DNA of 64,000 nt from Oscillibacter sp. ER4 (GCF_000765235.1 NZ_JPJG01000059.1:1-64000), one strand, 5' to 3'. Counted from the first letter of the stretch, positions 15,299 to 24,424 are shown. Program-made: numbers and translations. The notes: generated from the letters alone by a model not told the origin.

Positions 15299-16810
15299 AT
15301 GGCAAACGAATACCTCTACGGCGCCTACGGCCACATCGGCGAGACCGTGGCACAGAGCGCCGTGCAGGCGGGCACCACGCCGGTCTATATCGGCACGGCA
15401 CCCGTCAACCTCGTGCGCGGCTTCGGCGAGGCCGGCATCATCAACGCGCCGATCAAGATCACCAGTCTGGTCGACGCTCAGAAGAAGATCGGCTACTCGT
15501 CCGACTGGGGCACCTTTACCCTGTGCGAGGCCGTGTACGCGCATTTCAACAACACCCTCGGGAACATCGGCCCGATCTACGTCATCAATGTGCTCGACCC
15601 CTCCGCGGGCAAGCACCGCAAGGAGACGGCCACCACCAAGACCCTCACCTTCACCGGCGGCCGCGCCGAGTTCGCCAGCGACAAGATCATCCTCGACACC
15701 CTGACCATCGCAAAGAATGACAGCGGCAACTACGTCGAGGACACCGACTACGCTGTGGACTATAACTTCACCAAGGGCACGGTCATCATCACCAGCCTGA
15801 AGGACGACGCGCAGCTCGCCGGCAGCCTGACGGCCAGCTTCAGTGAGGTGGACGACTCTGAGATCGCAGACAGCGACATCATCGGCGGCGTCACCTCCTC
15901 CGGCGAGTACAGCGGCCTGAGCGCGATCGCGCTGCTCTATCCCGAGCAGTTCGCGGTCTGCAATCTGATCGCGGCCCCCGGCTGGAGTCACAGCCCTGCC
16001 GTCTACAACGCCATGCTGACGGCCTGCAAGAAGATCAACGGCCACTGGGACGCCTTCGTCGTGGCCGACCTGCCTCTCGTGGACAGCGCCGCGCAGGCGG
16101 TCGACACGATCACCAAGGCGATCGCATGGAAGAAGGCCAACGCCTTCACCGGCGAGCGTTCTAAGGTCTACTGGCCGCAGGCTGTGGACAACCTCGGCAA
16201 CGTGTTCCACCTGAGCACGCTGGCCGTGGTCGAGCTTATGCGCGCTGACTTCAGCCACAACAGCGTCCCGATGGAGACCTGCGGCAACAAGGCCATCCCC
16301 GTCATCAAGCAGTATTTCGGGTCCAACGCCAACAACCGCGGCTTCGACCAGCAGACCGGCAAGGAGCTGACGCAGAACGGCATCAGCACCGCCGTCGCAT
16401 GGGGAGGCGAGTGGGTACTGTGGGGCGACCATACGGCCGCCTACACATACGGCGCAGACGTGGATCCTCGCGCGATCTTTGACGTCTCCATGCGTATGCT
16501 CATGCACATCACCAATAGTTTCCAGCGCGAGTGGAGCCCTGAGATCGACAGCCCTATGACCCGTGCGCTGAAGGATCGCATCATCAACCGCGAGCAGGAG
16601 AAGCTCGACGGCTATGTGAGCATGGGCGCCCTGCTGGGCGAGCCCGTGATCCTGTTCCTCGAGAGCGAGAACAGCACCACGGACGTGATGAATGGCGACT
16701 TCCGCTGGGACATCGCCGTCACCCCGACCCCGCCCCTCAAGTCTGCGAGCGTCTACGTCGCCTACACCGACGCGGGCTTCTCTGTCTACTACGAAGGAGG
16801 TGACGAGTAA
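15299..16810 (+). CDS. contractile tail sheath protein
   Basis: 503 residues, ATG preceded by CAAAGGAGGATAAGC. The N-terminus YGHIGETVAQSAVQAGTTPVYIGTAP and the C-terminal FNSFQREWSPEID-like NSFQREWSPEIDSPMTRAL region match P2 FI/Mu gpL-type sheaths. It builds the contractile tube that drives the tail through the envelope, making this a myophage. Residues about 105-185 are an extra beta-rich domain with EDTDYAVDYNFTKGTVIIT, similar to an insert in the baseplate gpJ-like protein downstream. It overlaps the tail tube gene by one base. Confidence 0.9.
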   Translation: MANEYLYGAYGHIGETVAQSAVQAGTTPVYIGTAPVNLVRGFGEAGIINAPIKITSLVDAQKKIGYSSDWGTFTLCEAVYAHFNNTLGNIGPIYVINVLDPSAGKHRKETATTKTLTFTGGRAEFASDKIILDTLTIAKNDSGNYVEDTDYAVDYNFTKGTVIITSLKDDAQLAGSLTASFSEVDDSEIADSDIIGGVTSSGEYSGLSAIALLYPEQFAVCNLIAAPGWSHSPAVYNAMLTACKKINGHWDAFVVADLPLVDSAAQAVDTITKAIAWKKANAFTGERSKVYWPQAVDNLGNVFHLSTLAVVELMRADFSHNSVPMETCGNKAIPVIKQYFGSNANNRGFDQQTGKELTQNGISTAVAWGGEWVLWGDHTAAYTYGADVDPRAIFDVSMRMLMHITNSFQREWSPEIDSPMTRALKDRIINREQEKLDGYVSMGALLGEPVILFLESENSTTDVMNGDFRWDIAVTPTPPLKSASVYVAYTDAGFSVYYEGGDE

Positions 16811-17322
16811 TGGCAAACCTGTGGCTCGACCTGAAGGGCCCCATCCTCGCCGACACCGTCTACATCGGCGGCACTCTCGTCGCCAAAGACGTGACCATCG
16901 CGCTGCCGGCTGTCACTCCCGTGACCGCTGACTTCAAGGCTATGGGAACCTACACCGCCCCCATCCTCGGCCAGATCGAGGCTATGGAGGCATCCATCAC
17001 CAAGATCGGCATCGACCTCGGCCTGCGGAACATGATGAAGCTCGAGAGCAAGACCATCGAGATCCGCTGGGCTCAGGACGTCAAGCAGGCCGACGGCTCC
17101 ACCAAGACCGAAGGCTGCAAGGCGTTCCTCCGCTGCGTCTCTAAGGGCATCCCGGGCCTCTCCGTGGATCCCGGCAACACCAGCGAGAACGAGGCCACGT
17201 TTGCCGTGAGCCGCTACCAGCTCTACGTCGGCGGCGCTGAATACTGGCTGATCGACCAGCTCAACACGATCCTGCGCGTCGGCGGCGTCGACTACGCCAA
17301 GGACATCCGCAGCCTGCTGTAA
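16810..17322 (+). CDS. major tail tube protein (P2 FII-like)
   Basis: 170 residues starting in the sheath stop codon with AAGGAGGTGACGAGTA upstream. Size and pattern (ADFKAMGTYTAPILGQIEAMEASITKIGID and later IEIRWAQDVKQADGSTKTEG) match P2 FII/Mu tail tube proteins. It polymerises into the inner tube beneath the sheath. Sheath then tube is the standard myophage order. Confidence 0.9.
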   Translation: MANLWLDLKGPILADTVYIGGTLVAKDVTIALPAVTPVTADFKAMGTYTAPILGQIEAMEASITKIGIDLGLRNMMKLESKTIEIRWAQDVKQADGSTKTEGCKAFLRCVSKGIPGLSVDPGNTSENEATFAVSRYQLYVGGAEYWLIDQLNTILRVGGVDYAKDIRSLL

Positions 17323-17327
17323 CCTGA

Positions 17328-17353
17328 AGGGCGCCGCGCCTATGCGGCGCCCT
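17328..17353 (+). terminator. hairpin between tail tube and chaperone genes
   Basis: Perfect 10-bp GC-rich stem AGGGCGCCGC/GCGGCGCCCT with a 6-nt loop. Only a weak T-run (CTGTTTA) follows, so it may be an RNA stability or attenuation element that lets tube mRNA exceed downstream mRNA. Confidence 0.5.
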
Positions 17354-17379
17354 CTGTTTATCGAAAGGAGACGCACCCA

Positions 17380-17790
17380 ATGAAGAACACCATCAAGCTC
17401 GACAACCCTGTGCAGATCAACGGCAAGAGCTACAACGAGCTGACCTATGACATCAGCGAGATCACCGCACAGGCGTTTGCTGAAGCTGACGCCAGAAAGC
17501 TGAGCGCCAGCGGCTCCAAGAATGGCAACGCAGCCGGCGCGGCCGAGCTGGACTACGGCCTGCACCTCTACCTCGGCTTCGCTGCCATCATCGCGGTCAA
17601 CCCTGAGATCGACATCTCCGACCTCGAGCGCGTCCGCGGCTACGACGTTATGAAGATTATGAGGATCGGCCGGGATTTTATTTCCGGGAAGTCGGAGGAA
17701 CCCTACACCCCCGACAGCTCCGACGCGCAATCCGAGACTACGCCCGAGCCTTCCACACATCAACGCGAGACCTCGGAGAGCGAAGGCTGA
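17380..17790 (+). CDS. tail assembly chaperone gpE
   Basis: 136 residues, ATG preceded by GAAAGGAG. NTIKLDNPVQINGKSYNELTYDISEITAQAFAEAD is the gpE/XkdN-type tail assembly protein pattern. These proteins coat the tape measure during tail assembly. The last 37 residues in this frame (SDAQSETTPEPSTHQRETS) are low complexity, as expected if the useful product continues in another frame; see the E' frame below. Confidence 0.85.
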   Translation: MKNTIKLDNPVQINGKSYNELTYDISEITAQAFAEADARKLSASGSKNGNAAGAAELDYGLHLYLGFAAIIAVNPEIDISDLERVRGYDVMKIMRIGRDFISGKSEEPYTPDSSDAQSETTPEPSTHQRETSESEG

Positions 17791-17900
17791 CCGACTTCCT
17801 GACCGAATACGGGGAGGCCGTCGAGGAGGCCAAGCGGCTCCAAGCGAGCCGGCCGACTCGTGCGGCCAGCTTTAAGAAACCACACATCAGAAGGAGGTGA
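17677..17900 (+). CDS. -1 frame extension of the tail chaperone (E' part of E+E')
   Basis: The -1 frame is open from the Phe codon TTT at 17677-17679 to a TGA at 17898, with no usable start codon of its own. Slipping one base back at GAT TTT ATT re-reads TTT, then gives YFREVGGTLHPRQLRRAI and further helices with LTDFLTEYGEAVEEAKRL. The fused product would be about 173 residues. P2-like and lambda-like phages make gpE+E' or gpG-T by the same -1 shift before the tape measure gene. The slippery site is not a perfect XXXYYYZ heptamer, so the exact site is uncertain. Confidence 0.65.
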
Positions 17901-17905
17901 CGCAC

Positions 17906-19960
17906 ATGGCAAACGGAAAAACGATGCAGGCGGTCGTCAATCTGGCCGGCAGCATCGACCCATCACTCGGCAAAGCCATCGAACAGGCTCAGAAGAAAAT
18001 CAGTGGCCTGAACGTGAAGGCGCTGGCCGTTGGTGCAGCCGTGGGCGGCATCGCTGTGGCGACAGGCAAGGCAGTCGTCGAGGCTGGAAAGTACATGAAG
18101 GATCTCGGCGCGTCCTTCGATGGCGCTGCTGATGCTATCCGCATCGGAACCGGCGCCACCGGCGACGCGCTGGATGGGCTTCTGGATGACTTCGACGCCG
18201 TCTATAAGAGCGTCCCGACCACAATGGAGGACGCCAGCAAGGCGATCGCAGACTACAACACCCGCCTCGGCCTCACCGGCCCGCAACTTCAGGAGATCTC
18301 CAAGCAGGCCATCCAAGTGAGCGATATGCTCGGGGACGACCTCGGCAGCGTGATCGAGGAGTCGAGCCAAGCCTTCCAGCAGTGGAACATCGACGCCGAC
18401 GACATGGGCGGCGCTATGGACTACATCTTTAAGGTTAGCCAGAGCACAGGCATGGGCTTCACGGATCTGATGGCAGATATGCAGAAGTTCGGCCCGCAGC
18501 TTCAGGAGATGGGCTACTCCTTCGAGACGGCGAGTGCCCTGATGGGCCAGCTCGACAAGGCCGGCGTAAACACCGACGAAGCGCTCGGCGCTATGAAAAA
18601 GAGCGTCGCCACACTCGCCAAGGAGGGCATCAGCGCCAGCGACGGGCTCGCCATGTACTACGAAAAGATCAAAAACGCCGGGACGGCCGCAGAGGCCGCC
18701 AGCATCGCGTCGGAGATCTTCGGCACAAGGGCAGGCTCCACGATGGCCGCAGCAATCCGAGACGGCTCTCTGGCCGTCGCAGACCTGACGGCTGAGCTGC
18801 AAGAAAACGGCGAGACAATCGCCGGCGCAGCTGATGACACCTACGACTTCGCCGAGCGGCTTCAGGTTATGAAGCAGGGGCTCGAAGTGGCCCTCAAGCC
18901 TATGGCGAACACTGTGTTCGACGGGCTCAACAAGTTCATGCCGACCCTGCAAAAACTGATGGAGCAGATCACTCCGGCCATCTCCAAGGCGGTCGAGGCT
19001 GCGGCCCCGTTTGTCGACGAGTTCCTGACCGGCGCTGCCGACGCCCTCGAGGACGTTCTGCCCCTGATCTCTCAGCTCGCGGCCGACCTTCTGCCAGTTC
19101 TGACGCAGCTAATGAGCACTCTGCTCCCGCCGCTTCTCAACCTCGTGCAGACGCTCCTCCCGCCACTCATGCAGATCGTCTCCGCGATCCTGCCGCCTAT
19201 TGCCAGCCTGCTTGCCACCGTGCTCCCTATCATCACGCAGATCGTCAGCGCCGTGCTGCCTGTGCTGGTGAGCATCATCTCGAGCCTGCTGCCGGTCATC
19301 ACCCCGCTGCTGGAAGTGGCTCTGCAAATCGTCAACAGCGTCATCATGCCGCTGCTTGATCCCCTGATGCAGCTCGTTCAGGCACTACTCCCCCCGATCC
19401 TGAGCCTGATCGGCGCCATCACCCCACTGCTGACTCCGCTGCTGTCTATTCTGGAACCCATCGCCAGCGTGCTCGGCACGATTGTCGGCTGGGTATCGAA
19501 GATCGTCAGCTTCGGCTCTGGCGTCATCTCCAAGATCGCCGGCCTGTTCGGAGGTGGAGGCGGCAGCGCGTCTGTCTCTGGCTATGCGACCGGCGGCTTC
19601 ACAAGAGGGCCGTCCATCGCCGGCGAGGATCCACGCTACCCGACCGAGGCGGTCATCAGTTTCAACCCTGCATACCGTTCACAAAACCTGTCCTACTGGG
19701 CAGAGGCGGGCCGGATGCTCGGGGCATCTGACGGCGAAAGCGACTACGAGCTGCTCAGCGGCGGCTCCGGCACTGCTGTGGTCTACGATCTGAGTGGCCT
19801 GTCCTTCTCTCCGCAGATCAAGGTCGAGGGCGACACTGACGAGGACGCACTGATCCGAAAGCTCCGCGACCTCGAGCCGGAGTTCATCGACTTCATTCTC
19901 GAGGCACTCAGCAGAAGGGAGGGCGGCGCTTATGTCACAGCAGACAGTCGGCTTTATTGA
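17906..19960 (+). CDS. tail tape measure protein
   Basis: 684 residues from the ATG 8 nt after AAGGAGG. The N-terminal third has the TMP signature: ATGDALDGLLDDFDAVYKSVP and DLMADMQKFGPQLQEMGYS. The middle (about residues 380-560) is a striking run of hydrophobic LLP-rich repeats (LLPVLTQLMSTLLPPLLNLV and similar) that may form membrane or pore segments. A Gly-rich hinge and a C-terminal GGFTRGPSIAGE domain follow. It sets tail length; its size is modest, so the tail should be fairly short. It overlaps the next gene by 29 bases. Confidence 0.93.
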   Translation: MANGKTMQAVVNLAGSIDPSLGKAIEQAQKKISGLNVKALAVGAAVGGIAVATGKAVVEAGKYMKDLGASFDGAADAIRIGTGATGDALDGLLDDFDAVYKSVPTTMEDASKAIADYNTRLGLTGPQLQEISKQAIQVSDMLGDDLGSVIEESSQAFQQWNIDADDMGGAMDYIFKVSQSTGMGFTDLMADMQKFGPQLQEMGYSFETASALMGQLDKAGVNTDEALGAMKKSVATLAKEGISASDGLAMYYEKIKNAGTAAEAASIASEIFGTRAGSTMAAAIRDGSLAVADLTAELQENGETIAGAADDTYDFAERLQVMKQGLEVALKPMANTVFDGLNKFMPTLQKLMEQITPAISKAVEAAAPFVDEFLTGAADALEDVLPLISQLAADLLPVLTQLMSTLLPPLLNLVQTLLPPLMQIVSAILPPIASLLATVLPIITQIVSAVLPVLVSIISSLLPVITPLLEVALQIVNSVIMPLLDPLMQLVQALLPPILSLIGAITPLLTPLLSILEPIASVLGTIVGWVSKIVSFGSGVISKIAGLFGGGGGSASVSGYATGGFTRGPSIAGEDPRYPTEAVISFNPAYRSQNLSYWAEAGRMLGASDGESDYELLSGGSGTAVVYDLSGLSFSPQIKVEGDTDEDALIRKLRDLEPEFIDFILEALSRREGGAYVTADSRLY

Positions 19961-20156
19961 TTATGTGGCGCAGGGCGGCGACACGTTCGACAGCATCGCG
20001 CTCGTCGCCTACAACGAGGAGCGCATGGCAAGCACCATCATCACAGCCAACCCCGACCTCAGCGACGTGCTGATCTTCGAGGGCGGCGAGGCTGTGCGGA
20101 TCCCGATCGTCGAGACCGTGGAGACGCCGGAGACCCTGCCGCCGTGGAGGAGGTGA
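19932..20156 (+). CDS. tail protein X (P2 gpX, LysM-like)
   Basis: 74 residues beginning inside the tape measure gene. VGFIDYVAQGGDTFDSIALVAYNEERMASTIITANPDLSDV is the LysM-like fold of P2 gpX, thought to sit at the baseplate hub and bind peptidoglycan. Order TMP, X, D, V, J, I is the classic P2 baseplate order. Confidence 0.85.
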   Translation: MSQQTVGFIDYVAQGGDTFDSIALVAYNEERMASTIITANPDLSDVLIFEGGEAVRIPIVETVETPETLPPWRR

Positions 20157-20160
20157 CGCC

Positions 20161-21081
20161 GTGAAGATCCTATACGAAGGCGTCGACATCTACCCGGACA
20201 TCAGCGTCCACCGCTGCTATCACGATATGTACGCCGAAAAGCAGAGCGACGAGCTACTGCTCAAACTCAACGACACCCGTGAGCTGTGGGACTCGTGGAA
20301 CCCAAAGAAGGGCGACACCATCGCCATCGAGGACGGCGCTGCCAAGACGGGCGAAATGTTCGTCGAGAGCGTCGTCCCCGAGTCCGGCATCATCACCCTG
20401 CGGGCCTATTCCATCCCGCAGTCTGCGAAGGATAAGCGGAGCAAATCGTGGGAAAAGGTCAAGTTCCTGCAACTGGCTCAGGAGATCGCCGGCCGCCACA
20501 GCCTGACGCTCGAGACCTACGGGATCACCGACCAGACCTACGACTACGTCGAGCAGAACAACCTCGCAGACTTCGCATTTTTTCAAAACCGCTGCACCCT
20601 CGAGGGCGCGGCGTTTCTGGTGTATGACGGCAAGCTGGTCGTCTACGACGAGGCGTACATGGAAAGCCAGCAGCCAGTCGACACCATCACCATCACCCCG
20701 GCCAATGACTTCGAGTACCGCGACGAGGGCACCAACGCCTACGGCTCGGCCGAAGCCGTCAACGGCGGTCTGACCGGCACCTTCGCAGCCCCGAACGGCG
20801 GCGACAAGGTGCTGCGCCGGATCCTACCCTTCCGCATGACTGACCAGAGCGAGGCCGACCGCTTCGCCAAGGGCCTCCTCCGGGGCGCCAACAAAAACGC
20901 GACCGTCGGCACCCTCTGGACGGGCTCGCTGCTGCGAGACTATGCGGCGGGATCTGTGGTCACGCTGGCGACCGATGGCGTTAAGTCGTGGGACGGCACA
21001 GCCTTCATCAGCCGGATCCGGCACGACTACGTCAAGACGCGGAGCAAGCTATACCTCCGCAAGCCACTGGAGGGATATTGA
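20161..21081 (+). CDS. baseplate hub / late control protein gpD-like
   Basis: 306 residues from a GTG preceded by GGAGGAGGTGACGCC. The sequence has the gpD/gp27-type hub features: an N-terminal beta domain with GDTIAIEDG, a central FQNRCTLEGAAFLVYDGKLVVYDE, and a C-terminal GLLRGANKNATVGTLWTG. In P2-like tails gpD forms the hub on which the spike gpV sits. Its stop overlaps the spike gene start (TGATG). Confidence 0.85.
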   Translation: MKILYEGVDIYPDISVHRCYHDMYAEKQSDELLLKLNDTRELWDSWNPKKGDTIAIEDGAAKTGEMFVESVVPESGIITLRAYSIPQSAKDKRSKSWEKVKFLQLAQEIAGRHSLTLETYGITDQTYDYVEQNNLADFAFFQNRCTLEGAAFLVYDGKLVVYDEAYMESQQPVDTITITPANDFEYRDEGTNAYGSAEAVNGGLTGTFAAPNGGDKVLRRILPFRMTDQSEADRFAKGLLRGANKNATVGTLWTGSLLRDYAAGSVVTLATDGVKSWDGTAFISRIRHDYVKTRSKLYLRKPLEGY

Positions 21082-21491
21082 TGAACAGCAACAACCAAAT
21101 GATCCAGAAGGGCAAGATCTCCAGCGTGGAGGGAAAGGCCGACAGGAACGGCGACAAAACCACGGCCAGAGTGCTCCCGAGCACAGCCGACAGCATGGTC
21201 ACGCGACCGCTGACGATCCCGTGGTATCTGCGCGGGGAGATGGGAAACCTGACCCCCGGCACAGAAGTCGCCTACGCCATGTTCGAGGACGGCACTGGCA
21301 TCATCCTCTCCCGCATGGACGGAGAGTGGGACGGTATCGTCCCGGGCGACATCACCGTCAAGAAGGGCGCGCTCACGATGCAGGACAAGGGCATCAGCGT
21401 CCCGTCGGCAGACGTGACCGCCACGGGCATCAGCCTGACCGGCCACACCCACACCGACAGCATGGGAGGCGGCACTTCTGGCCCACAGTAA
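21081..21491 (+). CDS. baseplate spike gpV-like protein
   Basis: 136 residues. An OB-like N-terminal half (KGKISSVEGKADRNGDKTTA) is followed by a beta-helical stretch (GDITVKKGALTMQDKGISV), ending in GHTHTDSMGGGTSGPQ. The HxH in the C-terminal tip is the metal-binding (iron) apex typical of P2 gpV/phi92 spikes that pierce the envelope. Confidence 0.9.
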   Translation: MNSNNQMIQKGKISSVEGKADRNGDKTTARVLPSTADSMVTRPLTIPWYLRGEMGNLTPGTEVAYAMFEDGTGIILSRMDGEWDGIVPGDITVKKGALTMQDKGISVPSADVTATGISLTGHTHTDSMGGGTSGPQ

Positions 21492-21503
21492 GGAGGGATA
21501 GAC

Positions 21504-22079
21504 ATGGCCGTCATGGCATCATGGAACGGCAAGACGTGGGGCGTCTCCAGCCAGAGGATCGCCGCCCTGAATGGCGTCTCTCACAGCGTCGAGCTCGACA
21601 CGGAAAACAGCGACGACAAAGCCGGATCCCCGGCGACCAAGACCAAGGCGCTCAAGCTGCAAAGCATGAGCTTCGACTTCGATCTGGCCGCCGCGGTCGG
21701 CTGCGACGTGCGCAGTGAGTACGAGTCGTGGACGGCGCTGGTCGGGCAGTATGCCCCCTTCTATCTGGCCGGCCGGCGCTTCGGCCCGGCCAACCTTCAG
21801 CTCACAGGCGTGAGCCTATCAGACACCAAGCTGGACAACCTCGGCAGGATCCTGACCGGCAAGATCACGATCAAGCTGACAGAGTACGCCGAGGAGGCCA
21901 GCAGCAAAAAGGCCAGTTCTGGAAAATCCAGCAGTAGCGGCAAGAGCGGCAGCAGCTCCAAGTCGGCGGCGGGCATCGCCACCTACAAGGAGCTCGGCAT
22001 CAGCTCCTCGGCTGTGAACGTCGGAGCCTCCAGCAGCGCCAAAGCATCCAAAAAGCCAACCAATGCGCAGCTCAAGTAA
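21504..22079 (+). CDS. tail/baseplate-associated protein (gpU-like role, family uncertain)
   Basis: 191 residues, ATG preceded by AAGGAGG. SWNGKTWGVSSQRIAALNGVSHSVELDTENSDDKAGSPATKTKAL and FYLAGRRFGPANLQLTGVS, then GRILTGKITIKLTEYAEE, describe a compact beta domain common in Clostridial myophages. The last 60 residues are a Ser/Lys/Gly-rich linker and a short helix, suggesting a tethered tail. Role is probably in the baseplate, given neighbours V and gp25; not proven. Confidence 0.6.
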   Translation: MAVMASWNGKTWGVSSQRIAALNGVSHSVELDTENSDDKAGSPATKTKALKLQSMSFDFDLAAAVGCDVRSEYESWTALVGQYAPFYLAGRRFGPANLQLTGVSLSDTKLDNLGRILTGKITIKLTEYAEEASSKKASSGKSSSSGKSGSSSKSAAGIATYKELGISSSAVNVGASSSAKASKKPTNAQLK

Positions 22080-22094
22080 AGCGAGGTGATCCCA

Positions 22095-22367
22095 ATGAAA
22101 GCATCTGGCAACGGAGCGCCCGAGATCTGTGTGCAGAACCTCCTAAAGACCATCCGCGGGGAGGTGCCCTATGAGCGCATCAAAGGGATCGACCGCACGC
22201 TGATCGACAAGCCGAGCGAAACCGCTGCGACCGATCTGGCCGCCGACGTGGAGTTCCTCGTGGAAACCTACGAGCCCCGCGTGCAGCTCAGTGACTCCGA
22301 CCTGAAGGCTATGACCGCTCAGGCCGGCGACTTCGAGCTGCGGGCCAGCATCGACAATATCACATGA
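22095..22367 (+). CDS. baseplate wedge protein (gpW/gp25-like)
   Basis: 90 residues from the ATG 6 nt after GAGGTG. Pattern CVQNLLKTIRGEVPYERIKGIDRTLIDKP and a C-terminal DFELRASIDNIT fits the gpW/gp25 lysozyme-like fold wedge proteins of contractile tails. Its stop overlaps a possible ATG of gpJ (ATGA). Confidence 0.85.
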   Translation: MKASGNGAPEICVQNLLKTIRGEVPYERIKGIDRTLIDKPSETAATDLAADVEFLVETYEPRVQLSDSDLKAMTAQAGDFELRASIDNIT

Positions 22368-22381
22368 AGGAGGTGAACAGC

Positions 22382-23773
22382 GTGAGCGACGCGACAAACA
22401 CCTACGGCGAGGACATCAAACTCACCACGACAGACGCGAGCACCCTATACAAGACCATCATCACCGAGCTCGAAAAGGGCGCCGGCGAGCCGCTCTACCC
22501 GGGCGACGAGCGCCGGATCTTCGGCGAGGCTCTCGTGCCCGTGTTCGTTGCCCTCTACAACAGCCTCAACGACGCCGGCCGGCAGACGCTCCTCCGCTAT
22601 GCGAGGGGCGAGGTACTGGACGCCATCGGCGAGCGACAGGATGTGAAACGACTGGAAGGCACACCGGCCAAGACGACCATGCGCTTCTCTGTCTCCACGC
22701 CGCAGGAGAAAAACATCATCATTCCGAAGTGGACGAAGGTGACGCCGGACAGCGAAAACTATTTTGCAACCGACGAGATCGCTGTGCTGCAAGCTGGCGC
22801 CTACTCTGTGGAGGTGCCGACCTCGGCCGTGAGCAACGGCACGAAGTTCAACGGCTACGCAGCCGGCACGATCACCACCCTTGTCGACCTGATCCCCTAC
22901 ATCGAGTCCGTCACCAATCTGACCGAAACGGCCGGAGGCGATGACGGCGAGCCCTACACCACCGAGGGCGACAACCGCCTCCGCGAGCGGATCCGTCTGG
23001 CGCCCGCCAAGAGATCCACCGCGGGCCCTGAACAGGCTTACATCTACTGGGTAATGACGGCCGACAGCTCCATCGTGGACGCAAAGGCCGTCAGCGAGAA
23101 GGAAACCGTCAGCGAGACCCTCACGGTCTACGACGGCAAAGCCTTCAAGGGCGGCGGCACACTTCTGACCGACACCCTCGTCGTGAAGGCCCACGGGCAG
23201 AGCACGGCGGCGGTCAAGGACACGGACTACACCGTCGACTACGCCGACGGCCTGCTGGCCATCACGCTCAAGGGCAGTCTCGCGGCTGCCGAAAGCATCG
23301 ACATCATCATCACCCGCACGCTGGAGGGCTGCGTCAAGATCGTGCCCCTGCTGGAAGGCGGCGGGATCCCCGACGCTGCCATGCTGGCGAAGGTGCTGGA
23401 CGTGGTCAACGCCAAGGACATCCGGCCACTCACTGACAAAGTGAGCGCCGTGCCCCCGGAGGTCGAGACCTACGACATCGAGATCGTGTACTACACCACG
23501 CCGAAGAACGAGGCCGAGGTGATCGCCAACGTCGAAGGCACCGGCGGCGCGATCGACCGCTACAACGAGTGGCAAGTCGCAGCCCTCGGCCGCGACATCA
23601 ACCCCGACCAGCTCCGCAAGCGGATCCTCTCGCCTTCGTGGGGCGAGAACCTGACCGGCGCCTTCCGCGTGGACGTCGTCAAGCCGACCTACAAGGCCCT
23701 CGACGACACGCAAGTCGCCAAGTTCAGCGGCCACCTGACTGTCAGCCACAAGGTCGAGAGTGAGGTGGTGTAA
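22382..23773 (+). CDS. baseplate protein gpJ-like with inserted beta domain
   Basis: 463 residues from the GTG placed 6 nt after AAGGAGGTG (an ATG at 22364 lies before that SD). EGDNRLRERIRLAPAKRSTAGPEQAYIYW is the hallmark of P2 gpJ/T4 gp6-type wedge proteins. P2 gpJ is about 300 residues; here about 75 extra residues (about 235-320) form a domain with KDTDYTVDYADGLLAITLK, similar to an insert in the sheath protein of this phage. gpJ joins the wedges into the baseplate ring. Confidence 0.88.
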   Translation: MSDATNTYGEDIKLTTTDASTLYKTIITELEKGAGEPLYPGDERRIFGEALVPVFVALYNSLNDAGRQTLLRYARGEVLDAIGERQDVKRLEGTPAKTTMRFSVSTPQEKNIIIPKWTKVTPDSENYFATDEIAVLQAGAYSVEVPTSAVSNGTKFNGYAAGTITTLVDLIPYIESVTNLTETAGGDDGEPYTTEGDNRLRERIRLAPAKRSTAGPEQAYIYWVMTADSSIVDAKAVSEKETVSETLTVYDGKAFKGGGTLLTDTLVVKAHGQSTAAVKDTDYTVDYADGLLAITLKGSLAAAESIDIIITRTLEGCVKIVPLLEGGGIPDAAMLAKVLDVVNAKDIRPLTDKVSAVPPEVETYDIEIVYYTTPKNEAEVIANVEGTGGAIDRYNEWQVAALGRDINPDQLRKRILSPSWGENLTGAFRVDVVKPTYKALDDTQVAKFSGHLTVSHKVESEVV

Positions 23774-24424
23774 ATGCGGCTCAATGAGACCGAGATGGTC
23801 AAGCTGCTGCCTGCGTGGATGCAGGAGGACGGCAGCGACAAGGGCCTCGCCACCGGCTGCGACATCATCAGCCGCGACGCCTATGCGCGCCTGAAGCTCC
23901 TGAGCAGGTGGGACAAGATCGACCAGCTCAACGATGCAGAGCTCGACGAAATGGCGTGGGAGCTGAACATCCAGTGGTATGACAGCACCGCGCCCATCGC
24001 AGTCAAGCGGGCCGTCATCCGCAGCAGCGACCGCGTCTACGCGAAACTCGGCACCCCATACGCCGTGGAGCAGATCGTGGCCGACTACTTCGGCACCGGC
24101 GAGGTCAGGGAGTGGTATCAGTACGGCGGGCAGCCGCATCACTTCAAGGTGCTGAGCGACAACCCGAGCCTCGTCAACAGCAATCTCGACCTGTTCCTGA
24201 AGCTGCTGCGGACGGTCAAGCGCCGCAGCTCGTGGCTCGACGCGATCCTGATCTGCCTGACCGGCGAAATGTTCCTCTATTCCGGCATGGCCGTCAGGGA
24301 TCACACCCAAGAGGTGCACGTCATGGGCAGCGACGAGATCCACATCTACCACGCGGCCGTCGTCCACGACAACAACCGCGAGACCGTCAGCATCGGCACC
24401 GACGCGGCGGTCATCTCAGACTAA
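23774..24424 (+). CDS. tail protein I (P2 gpI-like)
   Basis: 216 residues, ATG directly after the gpJ stop. LLPAWMQEDGSDKGLATGCD and the segment ELDEMAWELNIQWYDSTAPIAVKRAVI are the diagnostic gpI pattern (wedge protein linking baseplate and fibres). The C-terminal 60 residues are not part of the usual domain and may bind the fibre. Confidence 0.9.
   Translation: MRLNETEMVKLLPAWMQEDGSDKGLATGCDIISRDAYARLKLLSRWDKIDQLNDAELDEMAWELNIQWYDSTAPIAVKRAVIRSSDRVYAKLGTPYAVEQIVADYFGTGEVREWYQYGGQPHHFKVLSDNPSLVNSNLDLFLKLLRTVKRRSSWLDAILICLTGEMFLYSGMAVRDHTQEVHVMGSDEIHIYHAAVVHDNNRETVSIGTDAAVISD

Noticed and set aside
22445-24367. 640-residue minus-strand open frame
   Set aside because: Antisense of gpJ and gpI genes; low complexity, no motif.
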